64,000 bases of DNA from positions 496,001 through 560,000 of the forward strand of contig NZ_JAUSWX010000001.1 of assembly GCF_030815405.1 (NCBI RefSeq), read 5' to 3'. Origin of the DNA: Agromyces albus. Lineage in GTDB: Bacteria > Actinomycetota > Actinomycetes > Actinomycetales > Microbacteriaceae. The notes beneath the pieces were generated by a model. The model did no database searches and was not told the DNA's origin. It worked only from the letters and a program-made list of their open reading frames with translations. Shown here piece after piece: positions 35,196-44,783 of this stretch (position 1 is the first letter of the stretch; each line of letters starts with the position of its first letter). A program made the position numbers and the translations under genes.

Positions 35196-37313
35196 GTGGT
35201 TTCGCATCGCGATCAAATCGTCCTGTCCGCCCACGGCGTCCAGCTCGTCCTCGACTTGTCATCGGGTGCACCGGTGGTGCGCCACTGGGGTTCGCCCCTG
35301 GGCGACGTCGAGAGCGATGCGATTCGCCGGATGACGACGCCGCCGATCCCGCACAGCGCGATCGATGTGCCGCAGGATCCGGGCGTCATGCGTGAGCGGG
35401 GCAGGGCCTTCCACGGGCGTCCCGCGCTGAGCGGGAACCGGAACGGCCTCGACTGGGCGCCCCTGTTCCAGATCGTCGAGCATCACGCGTCGGAGACCGA
35501 GACGAGCATCCGGCTCCACGATGCCGAGGCATCCCTCACGATCGACCTGCGGTACCGAATCGAGCCCAGCGGAATCGTGCTCGTCGACCTCGCGGCCGCC
35601 AACGACGGCTCGGAGCCCTACCGGCTCGAGGAACTGACCACCTGGATGCCCCTGCCCGAACGCGCGGCGGAATCGCTCGACTTCACGGGCCGCTGGCTGA
35701 AAGAGCGACAGCCGCAGCGCCGGCCGATCGCGGTGGGCAGTTGGGTGCTCGAGTCCCGCGAGGGCCGCACGGGCCACGGGGCATCCGTCGTGCAATGCGC
35801 CATGACGAGCGGCGCCGGGTTCCTCAACGGAGAGGTCTGGGCGCTCGGGCTGCTCTGGAGCGGCGAGCACCGGCACCTCATCGAACGGGGAACCGACGGT
35901 CGCACGGCCATGGGCGCGGGCGAGCTCTTGCAGTCGGGGGAGATGGTGCTGGAACCCGGCGGTCGCTACGAGGCCCCGACAGTGGCGGCGGCCTACTCCG
36001 ATGAAGGCCTCGACGGGCTCAGCTCCCGGTTCCACGAGTGGTTGCGTGCCCGGCCCGATCACCCCACGCGGGTTCGGCCGCGTCCGGTGACCCTCAACGT
36101 GTGGGAAGCGGTGTACTTCGATCACGACCTCGAACGGCTCAGTGCCCTCGTCGACGTGGCGGCCGAGGTCGGCGTCGAACGTTTCGTGCTGGACGACGGA
36201 TGGTTCGGCGCTCGCCGCGACGACCGTGCGGGCCTCGGCGACTGGGTCGTCTCCGACGACGTCTGGCCTGATGGCCTCGGTCCGCTGATCGATCGCGTCA
36301 CGGCCGCGGGAATGGAGTTCGGGCTGTGGTTCGAGGGCGAGATGGTCAACCCCGACTCCGACCTGTATCGGGCGCATCCCGAGTGGATCCTGCACGTTCC
36401 CGGTCGCACCCCGCCCACGGGTCGCAACCAGCAGGTGCTCGACCTGACGCACGACGGAGCCTACGAGCACGTGTTCGGGCAGGTCGACGCCCTGTTGTCG
36501 AAGCATCCGATCTCCTATATCAAGTGGGACCACAATCGCCCGCTCGTCGACCCGGCGCATCTCGGACGCCCCGCCGTGCACAACCAGACCCTGGCGATCT
36601 ATCGGCTCTTCGACGAGCTGAAGTCGCGGCATCCGGGCCTCGAGATCGAATCGTGCGCCTCGGGAGGAGGCCGTGTCGACCTCGGCATGGCGATGCACGC
36701 GGATCGATTCTGGACCTCGGACTCGAACGATGCACTCGAGCGGCAGGGGATCCAGCGCTACTCGATGATCGCCATCCCGCCCGAGATGCTCGGCACGCAC
36801 ATCGGGCCGTCGACCTCCCACTCGTCGAGCCGCTCGCACTCGCTCTCGTTCCGGGCCGCAACGGCGCTCTTCGGCCACGCGGGCATCGAGTGGGACATCA
36901 CCGAGACGACGAACGCGGAGCGGTCGCTCCTCGCGGAATGGGCGGCCTATTACAAGGCGAATCGTGAACTCCTGCACTCCGGTCGCGTGGTGCGAGTCGA
37001 CCACAGCGACGACGCAGCACTTGTGCACGGCGTGGTGGCACAGGACCGTTCCGCGGCGATCTTCTGCTACGCGCAAATGGCGGCGGCGGGCGGTGTGCTG
37101 CCCTCGTCCGCACTCATTCCGGGTCTCGACCCCGAGTCCCGCTACCGCGTGCGTCGCATCGAGCCGGCAGGACGCGCCCCCGCGATGCAGCACGCCGATC
37201 CGATGTGGGTGGACGGGGTGATCACCACCGGGGCGGCGCTGGCCACGATCGGGCTGCGCCCGCCGATCCTGCATCCCGAGCAAGCTATTCTCATCGAGAT
37301 AGTCCTTGTATAG
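35196..37313 (+). CDS. Alpha-galactosidase, GH36
   Basis: A 705-aa glycoside hydrolase of family 36, cleaving terminal alpha-1,6-galactose. The N-terminal beta-sandwich is followed by the catalytic barrel: FVLDDGWFG, the nucleophile Asp445 in YIKWDHNR and the acid/base Asp509 in WTSDSNDAL. ESCASGGGR is also a family signature. No signal peptide, so it acts on imported sugar. The GTG start at 35196 follows GGAG and gives the normal family length; the frame opens earlier but would overlap the binding-protein gene. Confidence 0.92.
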   Translation: MVSHRDQIVLSAHGVQLVLDLSSGAPVVRHWGSPLGDVESDAIRRMTTPPIPHSAIDVPQDPGVMRERGRAFHGRPALSGNRNGLDWAPLFQIVEHHASETETSIRLHDAEASLTIDLRYRIEPSGIVLVDLAAANDGSEPYRLEELTTWMPLPERAAESLDFTGRWLKERQPQRRPIAVGSWVLESREGRTGHGASVVQCAMTSGAGFLNGEVWALGLLWSGEHRHLIERGTDGRTAMGAGELLQSGEMVLEPGGRYEAPTVAAAYSDEGLDGLSSRFHEWLRARPDHPTRVRPRPVTLNVWEAVYFDHDLERLSALVDVAAEVGVERFVLDDGWFGARRDDRAGLGDWVVSDDVWPDGLGPLIDRVTAAGMEFGLWFEGEMVNPDSDLYRAHPEWILHVPGRTPPTGRNQQVLDLTHDGAYEHVFGQVDALLSKHPISYIKWDHNRPLVDPAHLGRPAVHNQTLAIYRLFDELKSRHPGLEIESCASGGGRVDLGMAMHADRFWTSDSNDALERQGIQRYSMIAIPPEMLGTHIGPSTSHSSSRSHSLSFRAATALFGHAGIEWDITETTNAERSLLAEWAAYYKANRELLHSGRVVRVDHSDDAALVHGVVAQDRSAAIFCYAQMAAAGGVLPSSALIPGLDPESRYRVRRIEPAGRAPAMQHADPMWVDGVITTGAALATIGLRPPILHPEQAILIEIVLV

Positions 37314-37316
37314 GAC
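37302..37316. promoter_or_regulatory. GTCCT/AGGAC dyad before the ROK gene
   Basis: GTCCTTGTATAGGAC is a perfect 5-bp inverted repeat with a 5-nt centre. It overlaps the alpha-galactosidase stop codon and lies 20 nt before the ROK start, a possible autoregulatory site. Evidence is only positional. Confidence 0.35.
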
Positions 37317-37336
37317 AGACCCAGGGGGGTTGTCTG

Positions 37337-38476
37337 TTGTCCGACGCGGCACTGCGCGCTGAGAGTGCGATTTCCGGCCCGACGCTGGAACTCGCGCGTA
37401 CCGTGCTGATCCACGGCCCGATCTCGCGCACCGACGTGATGCGACTGCTCGACATGTCGCCGCCGACGCTCACTCGCCTCGCGCGCGAGCTCACCGCTGG
37501 AGGGGTCTTCGTCGAAGACGCCGAGCCCGGCGGCGCTGTCGGCCGACCTCCGAAATTCCTCGATGTGCGCTGGGACAGCCGGCGCTACCTGGGAGTCAAG
37601 CTCACCGGAACCTCCGTCGTCGCGGTTTCGACCGACCTGCGGGCCACCGAGCTCGATCGGCGCGAGTATCTCTTTTCCGAGCAGTCCGTCGACGCGGTCT
37701 GCGATGTGGTGGTTCGGGCCCACGACGAGCTCTCGGCCGGGGCTGGTTTCGATGCCGTCGGAGTGAGCCTCGGCGGCACGGTCACGGATCGCCGCTTCGT
37801 CATCCGAGCGCCGTTCCTCGGCTGGCGTGACGTGGACCTGGGGCCCGAGCTCGAGCGCAGGCTCGGGGTGCCGACGGTGGTCGAGAACGACATCGTCGCC
37901 CTGACGGAGGCCCAGCATTGGTTCGGTGAGGGCCGCGGGCTCACCGACTTCGCGGTGATCACGATCGGCGCGGGCGTCGGCCACGGCTATGTCTGCGACG
38001 ATCGCGTCGTGCGCTCCGACAAGGGCATCGGCCTCGCCGGGCACATCCGGCTCGATCCTCTCGGCGCGGTCTGCCCAGAGGGCCATCGCGGGTGCGCCAC
38101 GGCCATGCTGACCATTCCCAGCCTCTGCGCACAGGCATCCGTCGCGTTCGGGCGTGGCGTCGAGTTCGACGAGCTGATCGCCCTGGCCGCCGAGGGAGAT
38201 CCCGTGGCCCTGGCCATCACCGAACCGGCGGGACGAGCCCTCGGCCGACTGCTCGCGTTGGCGGCCAATCTCGGCATGGTGAACACGATCGTGCTCGCCG
38301 GCGAGGGGCTGCCGCTGTACGAGGTGACCGAGCCCATCGTGCTCGAGGCGCTGCACGGCGATCGCGATGTCGAGGCCGATCCGATCGACCTTCGGCTCGA
38401 CGCCGCTGACTTCGTCGGGTGGGCCCGGGGGGCCGCGGCCGTCGCCATCCAGTCGTCGGTGCACCGGCTCATCTGA
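37337..38476 (+). CDS. ROK family transcriptional regulator
   Basis: A 379-aa ROK repressor: an N-terminal winged helix (ISRTDVMRLLDMSPPTLTRLA) and a sugar-kinase-like ROK domain with VGVSLGGTV, VENDIVALTEA, ITIGAGVGHG and the zinc-type motif CPEGHRGC. The start is TTG 37337 with AGGGGGG 7 nt upstream. As the last gene of the alpha-galactoside locus it probably represses it and responds to galactose or an alpha-galactoside. Confidence 0.85.
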   Translation: MSDAALRAESAISGPTLELARTVLIHGPISRTDVMRLLDMSPPTLTRLARELTAGGVFVEDAEPGGAVGRPPKFLDVRWDSRRYLGVKLTGTSVVAVSTDLRATELDRREYLFSEQSVDAVCDVVVRAHDELSAGAGFDAVGVSLGGTVTDRRFVIRAPFLGWRDVDLGPELERRLGVPTVVENDIVALTEAQHWFGEGRGLTDFAVITIGAGVGHGYVCDDRVVRSDKGIGLAGHIRLDPLGAVCPEGHRGCATAMLTIPSLCAQASVAFGRGVEFDELIALAAEGDPVALAITEPAGRALGRLLALAANLGMVNTIVLAGEGLPLYEVTEPIVLEALHGDRDVEADPIDLRLDAADFVGWARGAAAVAIQSSVHRLI

Positions 38477-38535
38477 CCCCGAGGAGGCCCGGAGGTCGAG
38501 CAGCGCCGCGAGGCGAGGCGTATCGAGACCCCCGC

Positions 38536-39336
38536 TCAGCCGCCGATCGGCGAGATCGAACGATCCGGCCGCACGTCGGCCGGGCCCGTGTCACCCGTGA
38601 TCCATTCGCTCAACCGAGTCGGAGTGATCGTCGCGTCGGGGCCGGGCAGCAGCTCGCGCTCGTCGAGGTCGGTACCGAAGTACCGTGCGAGCGGGTCGGC
38701 GACCAGCTCTCGAGGGTCGTCGCGAATGCGGAAGTCTTCTCGCACGAGCTTCCCGAGCCGGAACTGGTCGGGCCCGGCGAACTCGACCACGCCGTTCACG
38801 GGCGTGCCGAACGCGACCGCCTCGATCGCGGCCGCGACATCCTGCGCTGCGATCGGCTGGATGAGCGCATGCGCGAGCCGGGCGATGTGCTGGCTCGTCG
38901 CAGCATCCGCGATGCTCGCGATGAACTCGAAGAACTGGGTCGAGTGCACGATCGAGTACGGGCGACCTGACCCCCGGATAAGTCGCTCCTGCGCCGCCTT
39001 CGCGGCGAAGTAGCCGCCCTCGGTGCGCGCGAGCCGGTCGGTGCCGACGACCGAGAGTGCGACGTGATGCCGCACGCCCGCGGCAGCGCCGTGGGTGAGC
39101 AGGTTGAGGGTGGAGCCGTAGAAGAAGTCGTTCGCGCCCCGCTCGTCGAGGTAACCCGAATTCGACACGTCGATGAGGATCTCGACCCCGGCGAGGGCCT
39201 CCGCGAGCCCCTCGCCGGTGTAGGAGTTGACCCCGGTCGCGCGCGACGCGGAGACGACCTCGTGGCCGTCGGCGTTGAGTGCCGCCACGATTCGCGTGCC
39301 GATGAGCCCCGTGCCGCCGATGACCGCGACCTTCAT
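38536..39336 (-). CDS. NmrA-like NAD(P)-binding protein (SDR)
   Basis: A 266-aa atypical SDR. VIGGTGLIGTRIV is the NAD(P)-binding glycine motif; HHVALSVVGTDRLARTEGGYFAAKAAQERLI shows the family's YxxxK region. It is a close paralog of the next gene, 9 nt away and on the same strand. Members of this family are regulatory or reductase-like; no substrate can be given. Confidence 0.85.
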   Translation of the reverse strand: MKVAVIGGTGLIGTRIVAALNADGHEVVSASRATGVNSYTGEGLAEALAGVEILIDVSNSGYLDERGANDFFYGSTLNLLTHGAAAGVRHHVALSVVGTDRLARTEGGYFAAKAAQERLIRGSGRPYSIVHSTQFFEFIASIADAATSQHIARLAHALIQPIAAQDVAAAIEAVAFGTPVNGVVEFAGPDQFRLGKLVREDFRIRDDPRELVADPLARYFGTDLDERELLPGPDATITPTRLSEWITGDTGPADVRPDRSISPIGG

Positions 39337-39345
39337 GGCTCGAGT

Positions 39346-40098
39346 TTACGCGGCTGACTGGACGGCCAGCCAGTCCCCGTACGTGGTCGTCGACAGCTGC
39401 GCGCCGGGGCCGGTCACGAGCTCGTCGCCCGAGAGCTGCGCGCCGAAGTACTGCGCCTCGGGGTCGGAGACGACGGTGCGGTCGTCGCCCTTCGCCGCGA
39501 GGCCCGTGCGGATGAGCTGGTCCATGGCGATGCGCTCCGGCCCGCCGATCTCGAGCGTGCCGTTGATCGGGTCACTGGCTGCGACGCGGGCGACGACGGC
39601 CGAGACATCCGCCGCGGCGATCGGCTGCATGAGCCCCGTGCTGACGCGTGCCGTGCCGTCGACGGTCGCGGCATCCGCGATGCGTCCGACGAACTCGTAG
39701 AACTGCGTTGCCCGCACGATCGAGTAGGGCAGGCCCGAGTCCTCGATGAGCTGCTCCTGTGCGACCTTCGCGCGCAGGTATCCGCTCGAGGGCAGGCGGT
39801 CGGCGCCGACGACGGAGAGCGCGACGTGGTGCGTCACGCCGGCCTTGCGCTCGGCGGCGAGCAGGTTCGTGGTCGAGATGGTGAAGAACTCGAGCACGTC
39901 GGCGTCGGCGAACGACGGCGAGTTCGAGACGTCCACCACGACGTTCGCGCCCACGAGCACGTCGGCGAGGCCCTCGCCGGTGATGGTGTTCACGCCCGAG
40001 TTGGGCGAGGCGGCGATGGCCTCGTGACCGTGCTCGGTGAGGTGCTCGACGACCTTGGATCCGATGAGGCCGGTGCCTCCGATGACGACGATCTTCAT
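39346..40098 (-). CDS. NmrA-like NAD(P)-binding protein (SDR), paralog
   Basis: A 250-aa atypical SDR sharing most motifs with its neighbour at 38536 (VVIGGTGLIGSKVV; HHVALSVVGADRL; PYSIVRATQFYEF). The pair reflects a tandem duplication followed by divergence, and they are probably co-transcribed, this gene first. Such genes often lie near SigJ-type ECF sigma genes, as here (40560). Confidence 0.85.
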   Translation of the reverse strand: MKIVVIGGTGLIGSKVVEHLTEHGHEAIAASPNSGVNTITGEGLADVLVGANVVVDVSNSPSFADADVLEFFTISTTNLLAAERKAGVTHHVALSVVGADRLPSSGYLRAKVAQEQLIEDSGLPYSIVRATQFYEFVGRIADAATVDGTARVSTGLMQPIAAADVSAVVARVAASDPINGTLEIGGPERIAMDQLIRTGLAAKGDDRTVVSDPEAQYFGAQLSGDELVTGPGAQLSTTTYGDWLAVQSAA

Positions 40099-40198
40099 GA
40101 CTGTGCCTGGTGCCTTTCCGTCGTGGCGGCGGTGGTTCCGCTGCCGTCACTCAGCTCTGACCGGGCTGCCGCGCAATGTGTGACGCAATCCGTCGAAT

Positions 40199-40570
40199 TC
40201 AGCCCGCATCCGGCCGTCGGCGATTCCAGTGGGCGAGCTTGCGGGTCGCGGTCGAGAGCCAGAGCTCGACGATCGACCCATCGAGCCCGGTGCCGATGCC
40301 GAGCACGCCGACGACCTCGCCGTCGCGCCGGCGCAGCGCGAGACCTGGGCCGCCGTTCGTGCGCACGGTCAGGAGTGCGGCATCCGGATGCCTCGCCAGC
40401 CGTGTAGTGAGGGTGCGGATGACGCGTGCGCGGCCACGCTGCTCGCCACCGGTCTCGTCGCCGGTGTCGACGAGCAGGCGCACTTCGGGATTCAGCAGGC
40501 TCGCCAGCGCGAGCTCGTCGCCCCGTTCGAGCGCGGCAACAAGTCGGGAGGCGACGTCGTCACGCTCCAC
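40199..40570 (-). CDS. SnoaL/NTF2-like protein downstream of sigma gene
   Basis: A 123-aa protein with a SnoaL/NTF2-like pattern (VAALERGDELALASLLNPEVRL ... LWLSTATRKLAHW). The GTG start at 40570 overlaps the end of the ECF sigma gene by 11 nt, so translation is coupled. It may add a second ligand-binding fold to the sigma factor, or be an independent small enzyme. Function is unknown. Confidence 0.65.
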   Translation of the reverse strand: MERDDVASRLVAALERGDELALASLLNPEVRLLVDTGDETGGEQRGRARVIRTLTTRLARHPDAALLTVRTNGGPGLALRRRDGEVVGVLGIGTGLDGSIVELWLSTATRKLAHWNRRRPDAG

Positions 40571-41438
40571 TGGATGCCACGCCGGCGAGTTTGTTCGGGT
40601 TCATCATCCAGAGCACCTGCTCGATGCCGCTTGTTGAGGCGACGAGCCCGAGCACCGCGAACGTCGTCCCCTCCTTCGAGAGGAGAATCGAGGGCTGGCC
40701 GTTCACGTCGGCTTCGGTCGTCTCGACACCGATCCAGAAGTGCGTGTGGAATGCGCGCAGGTACTTCGCGACCCTCATGCGGCCGACCACGGGGAACTTC
40801 GAGGCCCGCACCATGCCACCACCGTCGGAGTACGACACGACGTCTTCGGCGAGCAGGCGCTCGAGCACCTCGAGGTTGCCCGTCTTCGCGGCGCTCAGGA
40901 ACGCGGTGAGCAGCCGGCGCTGCTCCTGATGCGTCACCTCACGCCGGCGCTCGCCGACGAGGTGCTTGCGCGCGCGACTGACGAGCTGGCGAGCCGCGGC
41001 CTCGGAGAGCTGCACGACCTCGGAGATCTGCTCGTACGAGTAGGCGAAGGCCTCGCGCAGCACGTAGGCGGCCCGCTCGGTCGGCGTGAGCCGTTCGAGC
41101 ATGACCAGCACGGCGAACCCGAGCGCCTCGGCGCGTTCGGCGCCGAGCGTGGGGTCGTTGCTCGTGTCGACGGGTTCGGGCAGCCACGGGCCGATGTAGG
41201 TCTCGCGGCGGGCGCGCGCCGACTGCAGGGCGTTGATCGCGAGGCGCGTGGTGGCCGTGGCGAGGAAGGCCGGCGGATCCTGCACGACCGAGCGGTCGGT
41301 GCCCTGCCAGCGGAGCCAGGCCTCCTGCACGATGTCCTCAGCCTCGGTGGCGCTGCCGAGCATGCGGTAGGCGATGCCGAAGAGCCGCGGGCGCACGGCT
41401 CCGAAGACGGCGAGCGCGTCGTCGAGGTTCGCATCCAT
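40560..41438 (-). CDS. sigJ: ECF sigma factor, ECF41/SigJ type
   Basis: A 292-aa ECF41 sigma factor: sigma2 (GSATEAEDIVQEAWLRW), sigma4 (YSYEQISEVVQLSEAAARQLVSRARKHL split over the C-terminal half) and a fused SnoaL-like domain. The hallmarks WLPEP, DGGGM and NPNKL are present. ATG 41438 has AGGA 8 nt upstream; the frame is open further upstream only by composition. No anti-sigma gene is adjacent. It is distinct in sequence from the ECF41 protein at 18721. The two NmrA-like genes downstream are possible targets. Confidence 0.88.
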   Translation of the reverse strand: MDANLDDALAVFGAVRPRLFGIAYRMLGSATEAEDIVQEAWLRWQGTDRSVVQDPPAFLATATTRLAINALQSARARRETYIGPWLPEPVDTSNDPTLGAERAEALGFAVLVMLERLTPTERAAYVLREAFAYSYEQISEVVQLSEAAARQLVSRARKHLVGERRREVTHQEQRRLLTAFLSAAKTGNLEVLERLLAEDVVSYSDGGGMVRASKFPVVGRMRVAKYLRAFHTHFWIGVETTEADVNGQPSILLSKEGTTFAVLGLVASTSGIEQVLWMMNPNKLAGVASSGA

Positions 41439-41569
41439 ATCGTGATCCTGTCGGTCAGCGGATGGGGCCGCATACGTCCCTTCCAGCTGAGACCGGATGG
41501 AACGTGCAGATGTGACCGTATCCGGAGAAATTCTGCACCCGGATGCCCCGGTGGTCGAGGAGCGCCGCG

Positions 41570-42568
41570 CTACAGCGACCGCGGCAGCCCGAACCAGGGC
41601 AGCATGCTGTTCTCGAATCGGGTGAGGGCGCTGATGCGGTCGCCGGCGAGGGTCAGCACGAAGAGGCCGACCCCGTGGCGCGCCTCGGCGGGCCCGTGCA
41701 GGTACGCCCCGAACGCCGGCTGGCCGTTGGCTCGCGTCGGCACGAGGTCGAACCGTCGACCCGCGCCGAAGATCGCCCCGAAGAACCGTGCCGCCGGTTC
41801 GCGGCCCTCGTACTCGAAGGGCATCGGGGGCATCGAGATGAAGACGTCGTCGGTGAGCAGGGCCACCAGAGCTTCGAGGTCGGCTGCCTCGTAGGTGCGG
41901 GCGAATCGTGCCGCGAGCGCGGCCTCGGCCGGCGAGCCGGGGGCGGGCGGCGCCTCGTGGCCGGCGGTCGACGGAAGCCGTGCCTGAAGGGTCGCGCGCG
42001 CACGCTTGAGCGCGCTCGTGACGGATGCGACGGTCGAGTCGAGCATGTCGGCCACCTCGTCGGCGTGGTAACCGAGCACGTCGCGCAGCACGAGCACGGC
42101 GACCTGACGCGGCGGCAGCAGTTGCAGCGCGGTCACAAACGCGAGCGAGATGGACTCGCTCTGCTCGTAGCGGGCCTCGGGGCCGAGTGGTGTCGGCGTG
42201 AGGAGGGCGTCGGGGATCGGCTCGAGCCACACGACCTCGCCCAGTCGCGTCGCCTCGGGCGGGTCGACCTTCGGCACATCCCACCCCTTCGCCGGCTGAC
42301 GAGCGGCGGTGCGCCGCGCGTTGAGGCACCGGTTGGTGGCGATCCGATAGAGCCAGGTGCGCAGCGACGCGCGGCCCTCGAACGACGCGATTCCCTGCCA
42401 CGCGGCGAGCAGCGTGTCTTGCAGGGCATCCTCGGCATCGTGCAGGGATCCCAGCATCCGGTAGCAGTGCACCTGCAACTCGCGGCGGTGCGGCTCGACC
42501 AACTCTCGGAAGGCGTCACCATCGCCCGCTTGCGCCCGCGAGACGAGTTCGGCGGCAATCGCACTCAC
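41570..42568 (-). CDS. ECF sigma factor, SigG-type with SnoaL-like C-terminus
   Basis: A 332-aa ECF sigma factor: sigma2 (CYRMLGSLHDAEDALQDTLL, WLYRIATNRCLN), sigma4 (GYHADEVADMLDSTVASVTS) and a ~130-residue C-terminal SnoaL-like domain. This layout fits the SigG group of Actinobacteria. The GTG start at 42568 follows GGAGG. It lies upstream of the ECF41 gene on the same strand, with 131 nt between them. Confidence 0.86.
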   Translation of the reverse strand: MSAIAAELVSRAQAGDGDAFRELVEPHRRELQVHCYRMLGSLHDAEDALQDTLLAAWQGIASFEGRASLRTWLYRIATNRCLNARRTAARQPAKGWDVPKVDPPEATRLGEVVWLEPIPDALLTPTPLGPEARYEQSESISLAFVTALQLLPPRQVAVLVLRDVLGYHADEVADMLDSTVASVTSALKRARATLQARLPSTAGHEAPPAPGSPAEAALAARFARTYEAADLEALVALLTDDVFISMPPMPFEYEGREPAARFFGAIFGAGRRFDLVPTRANGQPAFGAYLHGPAEARHGVGLFVLTLAGDRISALTRFENSMLPWFGLPRSL

Positions 42569-42699
42569 GTCACGTCACCTCCTCGGGCACCGCGTGCCCC
42601 TCCACTGTATGGACACCGGGCGACGAGCGAAATGGGCGGTCGGATGGCGCCCAGTTCGCGGCATCCGCGGTGTCTGCATCTTCGACGAAAGGAAAACCG

Positions 42700-43492
42700 A
42701 TGATGATGCTCGAGAACAAGGTCGCAGTCGTCTACGGGGGCGGAGGTTCGATCGGCGGCGCCGTCGCGCGTGCCTTCGCCGAGGAAGGGGCCGAGGTCTT
42801 CCTCACCGGGCGCCTGCTGGCGCCCGTCGACGCGGTCGCTGCCGACATCGTGGCAGCAGGCGGATCAGCGGATGCCGCGCAGGTCGACGCCCTCGACGAG
42901 CGCGCGATCGATGCGCACCTGCAGTCCGTGATCGAACGAACGGGCAGGGTCGACGTCTCGTTCAATGCGGTGGGCATCCCGGATGCCGGAGTCGTCGGCG
43001 TGCCGCTCCTGGAGGCCGACCTCGAACGGTTCCTGCTGCCGATCGAGGCGTACACGCGGTCGTACTTCCTCACGGCGCGCCTCGCTGCGAGACGCATGGT
43101 CGTGGCCGGATCGGGGGTCATCATGCGCGTCACGACCCTGCACTCGCGCACCGGAATCCCGCTCGTGGGCGGCTACGGCGCGGCGATGGCGGCCATGGAG
43201 GCGCTCACCCGGCAGCTCTCGGCGGAGCTTGCGCCCCGAGGCATCCGTGCTCGGAATGCGGCCGCAGGCCATGCCCGAGTCCAGCACGATCAGGGAGGCC
43301 TTCGAGCCGCGCGCCGCGGCCACCGGGCTGACCTGGGAGCAATGGGAGGAGCTGCTCGCCAGCAGGACGCACCCGCGGCGACTCATGACGCTCGACGAGA
43401 TGGCCGGCGTGGCGGCCTTCCTCGCCTCCGACCGGGCCAGCGGGCTGATGGGCACCATCGTCAATCTCACGATGGGCAATCTCGACGACTGA
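42700..43492 (+). pseudogene. Short-chain dehydrogenase, frameshifted near C-terminus
   Basis: A classical-length SDR (about 264 aa corrected). The N-terminal part is normal: NKVAVVYGGGGSIGGAVARA is the cofactor site. After ELAPRGIRA near 43246 the frame loses homology, and the natural C-terminus (GMRPQAMPESSTIREAFEPR ... MGTIVNLTMGNLDD) continues in the +1 frame to the stop at 43492. The join is at CGTGCTC, consistent with loss of one GT pair. It is a paralog of the intact SDR at 56020, which shows what the reading should be. AAAGGA precedes ATG 42700. Confidence 0.75.
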
Positions 43493-43510
43493 GCGGGCCC
43501 GCGGCGCAGG

Positions 43511-43561
43511 TGCAACCTAGGGGTTGCAGTCTGTCTCATGATCTGCAACTATGGGGTTGCA
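43511..43561. promoter_or_regulatory. Paired 18-bp dyads upstream of the MFS gene
   Basis: TGCAACCTAGGGGTTGCA (43511-43528) and TGCAACTATGGGGTTGCA (43544-43561) are inverted repeats of the form TGCAACCnnnnGGTTGCA, 33 nt apart start to start. The second ends 19 nt before the MFS start codon. The same pair with the same spacing occurs at 55939-55989. The binding protein is not identified. Confidence 0.8.
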
Positions 43562-43580
43562 GCAATCGAGGGAGTGAGAC

Positions 43581-44783
43581 ATGACCGAAATCCGCCGCAC
43601 ATCGTCCCGCCCGACGCTCGTGCTCGCCGTGCTCTTCGCCGGCGCGTTCGTGATGGGCTGCGCCGAGATGCTCGTCGTGGGCCTGATCGACCTGATCGCC
43701 GCCGACCTGTCGGTCTCGGTGCCGGCCGCGGGTGCGCTCGTCACGGCCAATGCTCTGGGGCTGGCGATGGGCGGCCCGCTGCTGACGTTCCTGACGACGC
43801 GATTCGATCGGCGACGCGTGCTGCTCGCCACGATGGTCGCCTTCGTGCTGGCGAACCTCCTGCCGGCGTTCGGCGCCGACTATTCGATCTTCCTCGCCGC
43901 GCGCGTCGTCATCGGCGCGGCGCAGGGGCTGTTCATCGCGGCCGCGATGGTGATGGCGACCACGATCGTGCCGCCCGAGCGTGCCGGCCGCGCGATGGCC
44001 GTGGTCATCACCGGCTTCGCGTCGGCAAGTGCGCTGGGCCTGCCGCTGGGCACGTTGCTCGGGCAGGCGGTCGGCTGGCGCGGATCGTTCACGGCGGTCG
44101 TCGCGGTCGCGCTGGCGCTCCTGATCATCGCCGCGCGAGTGCTCCCCTCGGTGCCGACGCCGCCCGAGAGCGGCGCCGTCGGCCAGGCGCGGTTCGCCTT
44201 CGCCCCACGCGTCATCGCCGTGCTCGGCCTCGCGGCACTGATCTTCGTGGCCATCCAGTCGGCACTGACCTATGTCGTGCCATTCCTCGCCGAGGTGACG
44301 GATGTCTCCGGGCCGGTCGTCGGCGCGTACCTGCTGGCCTACGGCATCGCCACCACGGTCGGCTCGTTCGTCGGCGGACGCTTCGCCGACGCGAGCGCCA
44401 CGCGCGCCCTGGTCGTCGGCGCATCCGGCGTGACGGTCTCGCTCGTCGTGCTCTTCAGTTTCGGCGGCAGTCCGCTCGTCGTCGCCATCGCGGTGTTCGG
44501 CATCGGACTGTTCGGCATGGCAACCGGGCCGTCGCTCCAGCACCGCGTCGTGAGCCTCGCCGGGCCGGGCGCACCGCTCGCAGCCTCGCTGCCGGCATCC
44601 GCTGTCAACGCCGGAATCGCCGGCGGCGCGTTCGCCGGGGGAGTGGCGATCGACCTCAACGGCATCACCGCAGCCGTACTGACCGGCGCTGTCGTCGCGG
44701 CGATCTCGATCGCCGTCGCGTGGGCGACCGGATTCCTGAAGCCCGCGGCAGTCGCCGCACCAGAACCTGTTGCAACCCATTAG
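43581..44783 (+). CDS. MFS transporter (drug/sugar efflux type)
   Basis: A 400-aa major facilitator protein with 12 hydrophobic segments and the AraJ/Cmx-type pattern (FVMGCAEMLVVGLIDLIA at helix 1; RFDRRRVLLATM in loop 2-3). It probably exports a small hydrophobic compound by proton antiport. GAGGGAG precedes the ATG. Two 18-bp dyads lie just upstream, so a dedicated repressor is likely. Its last codons overlap a weaker copy of that dyad (44771-44788). Confidence 0.88.
   Translation: MTEIRRTSSRPTLVLAVLFAGAFVMGCAEMLVVGLIDLIAADLSVSVPAAGALVTANALGLAMGGPLLTFLTTRFDRRRVLLATMVAFVLANLLPAFGADYSIFLAARVVIGAAQGLFIAAAMVMATTIVPPERAGRAMAVVITGFASASALGLPLGTLLGQAVGWRGSFTAVVAVALALLIIAARVLPSVPTPPESGAVGQARFAFAPRVIAVLGLAALIFVAIQSALTYVVPFLAEVTDVSGPVVGAYLLAYGIATTVGSFVGGRFADASATRALVVGASGVTVSLVVLFSFGGSPLVVAIAVFGIGLFGMATGPSLQHRVVSLAGPGAPLAASLPASAVNAGIAGGAFAGGVAIDLNGITAAVLTGAVVAAISIAVAWATGFLKPAAVAAPEPVATH

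Noticed and set aside
40560..42401. A 613-codon minus-strand frame that would fuse two sigma genes
   Set aside because: The upstream half is out-of-frame translation of the SigG-type gene; the ECF41 protein begins at ATG 41438 with a Shine-Dalgarno.
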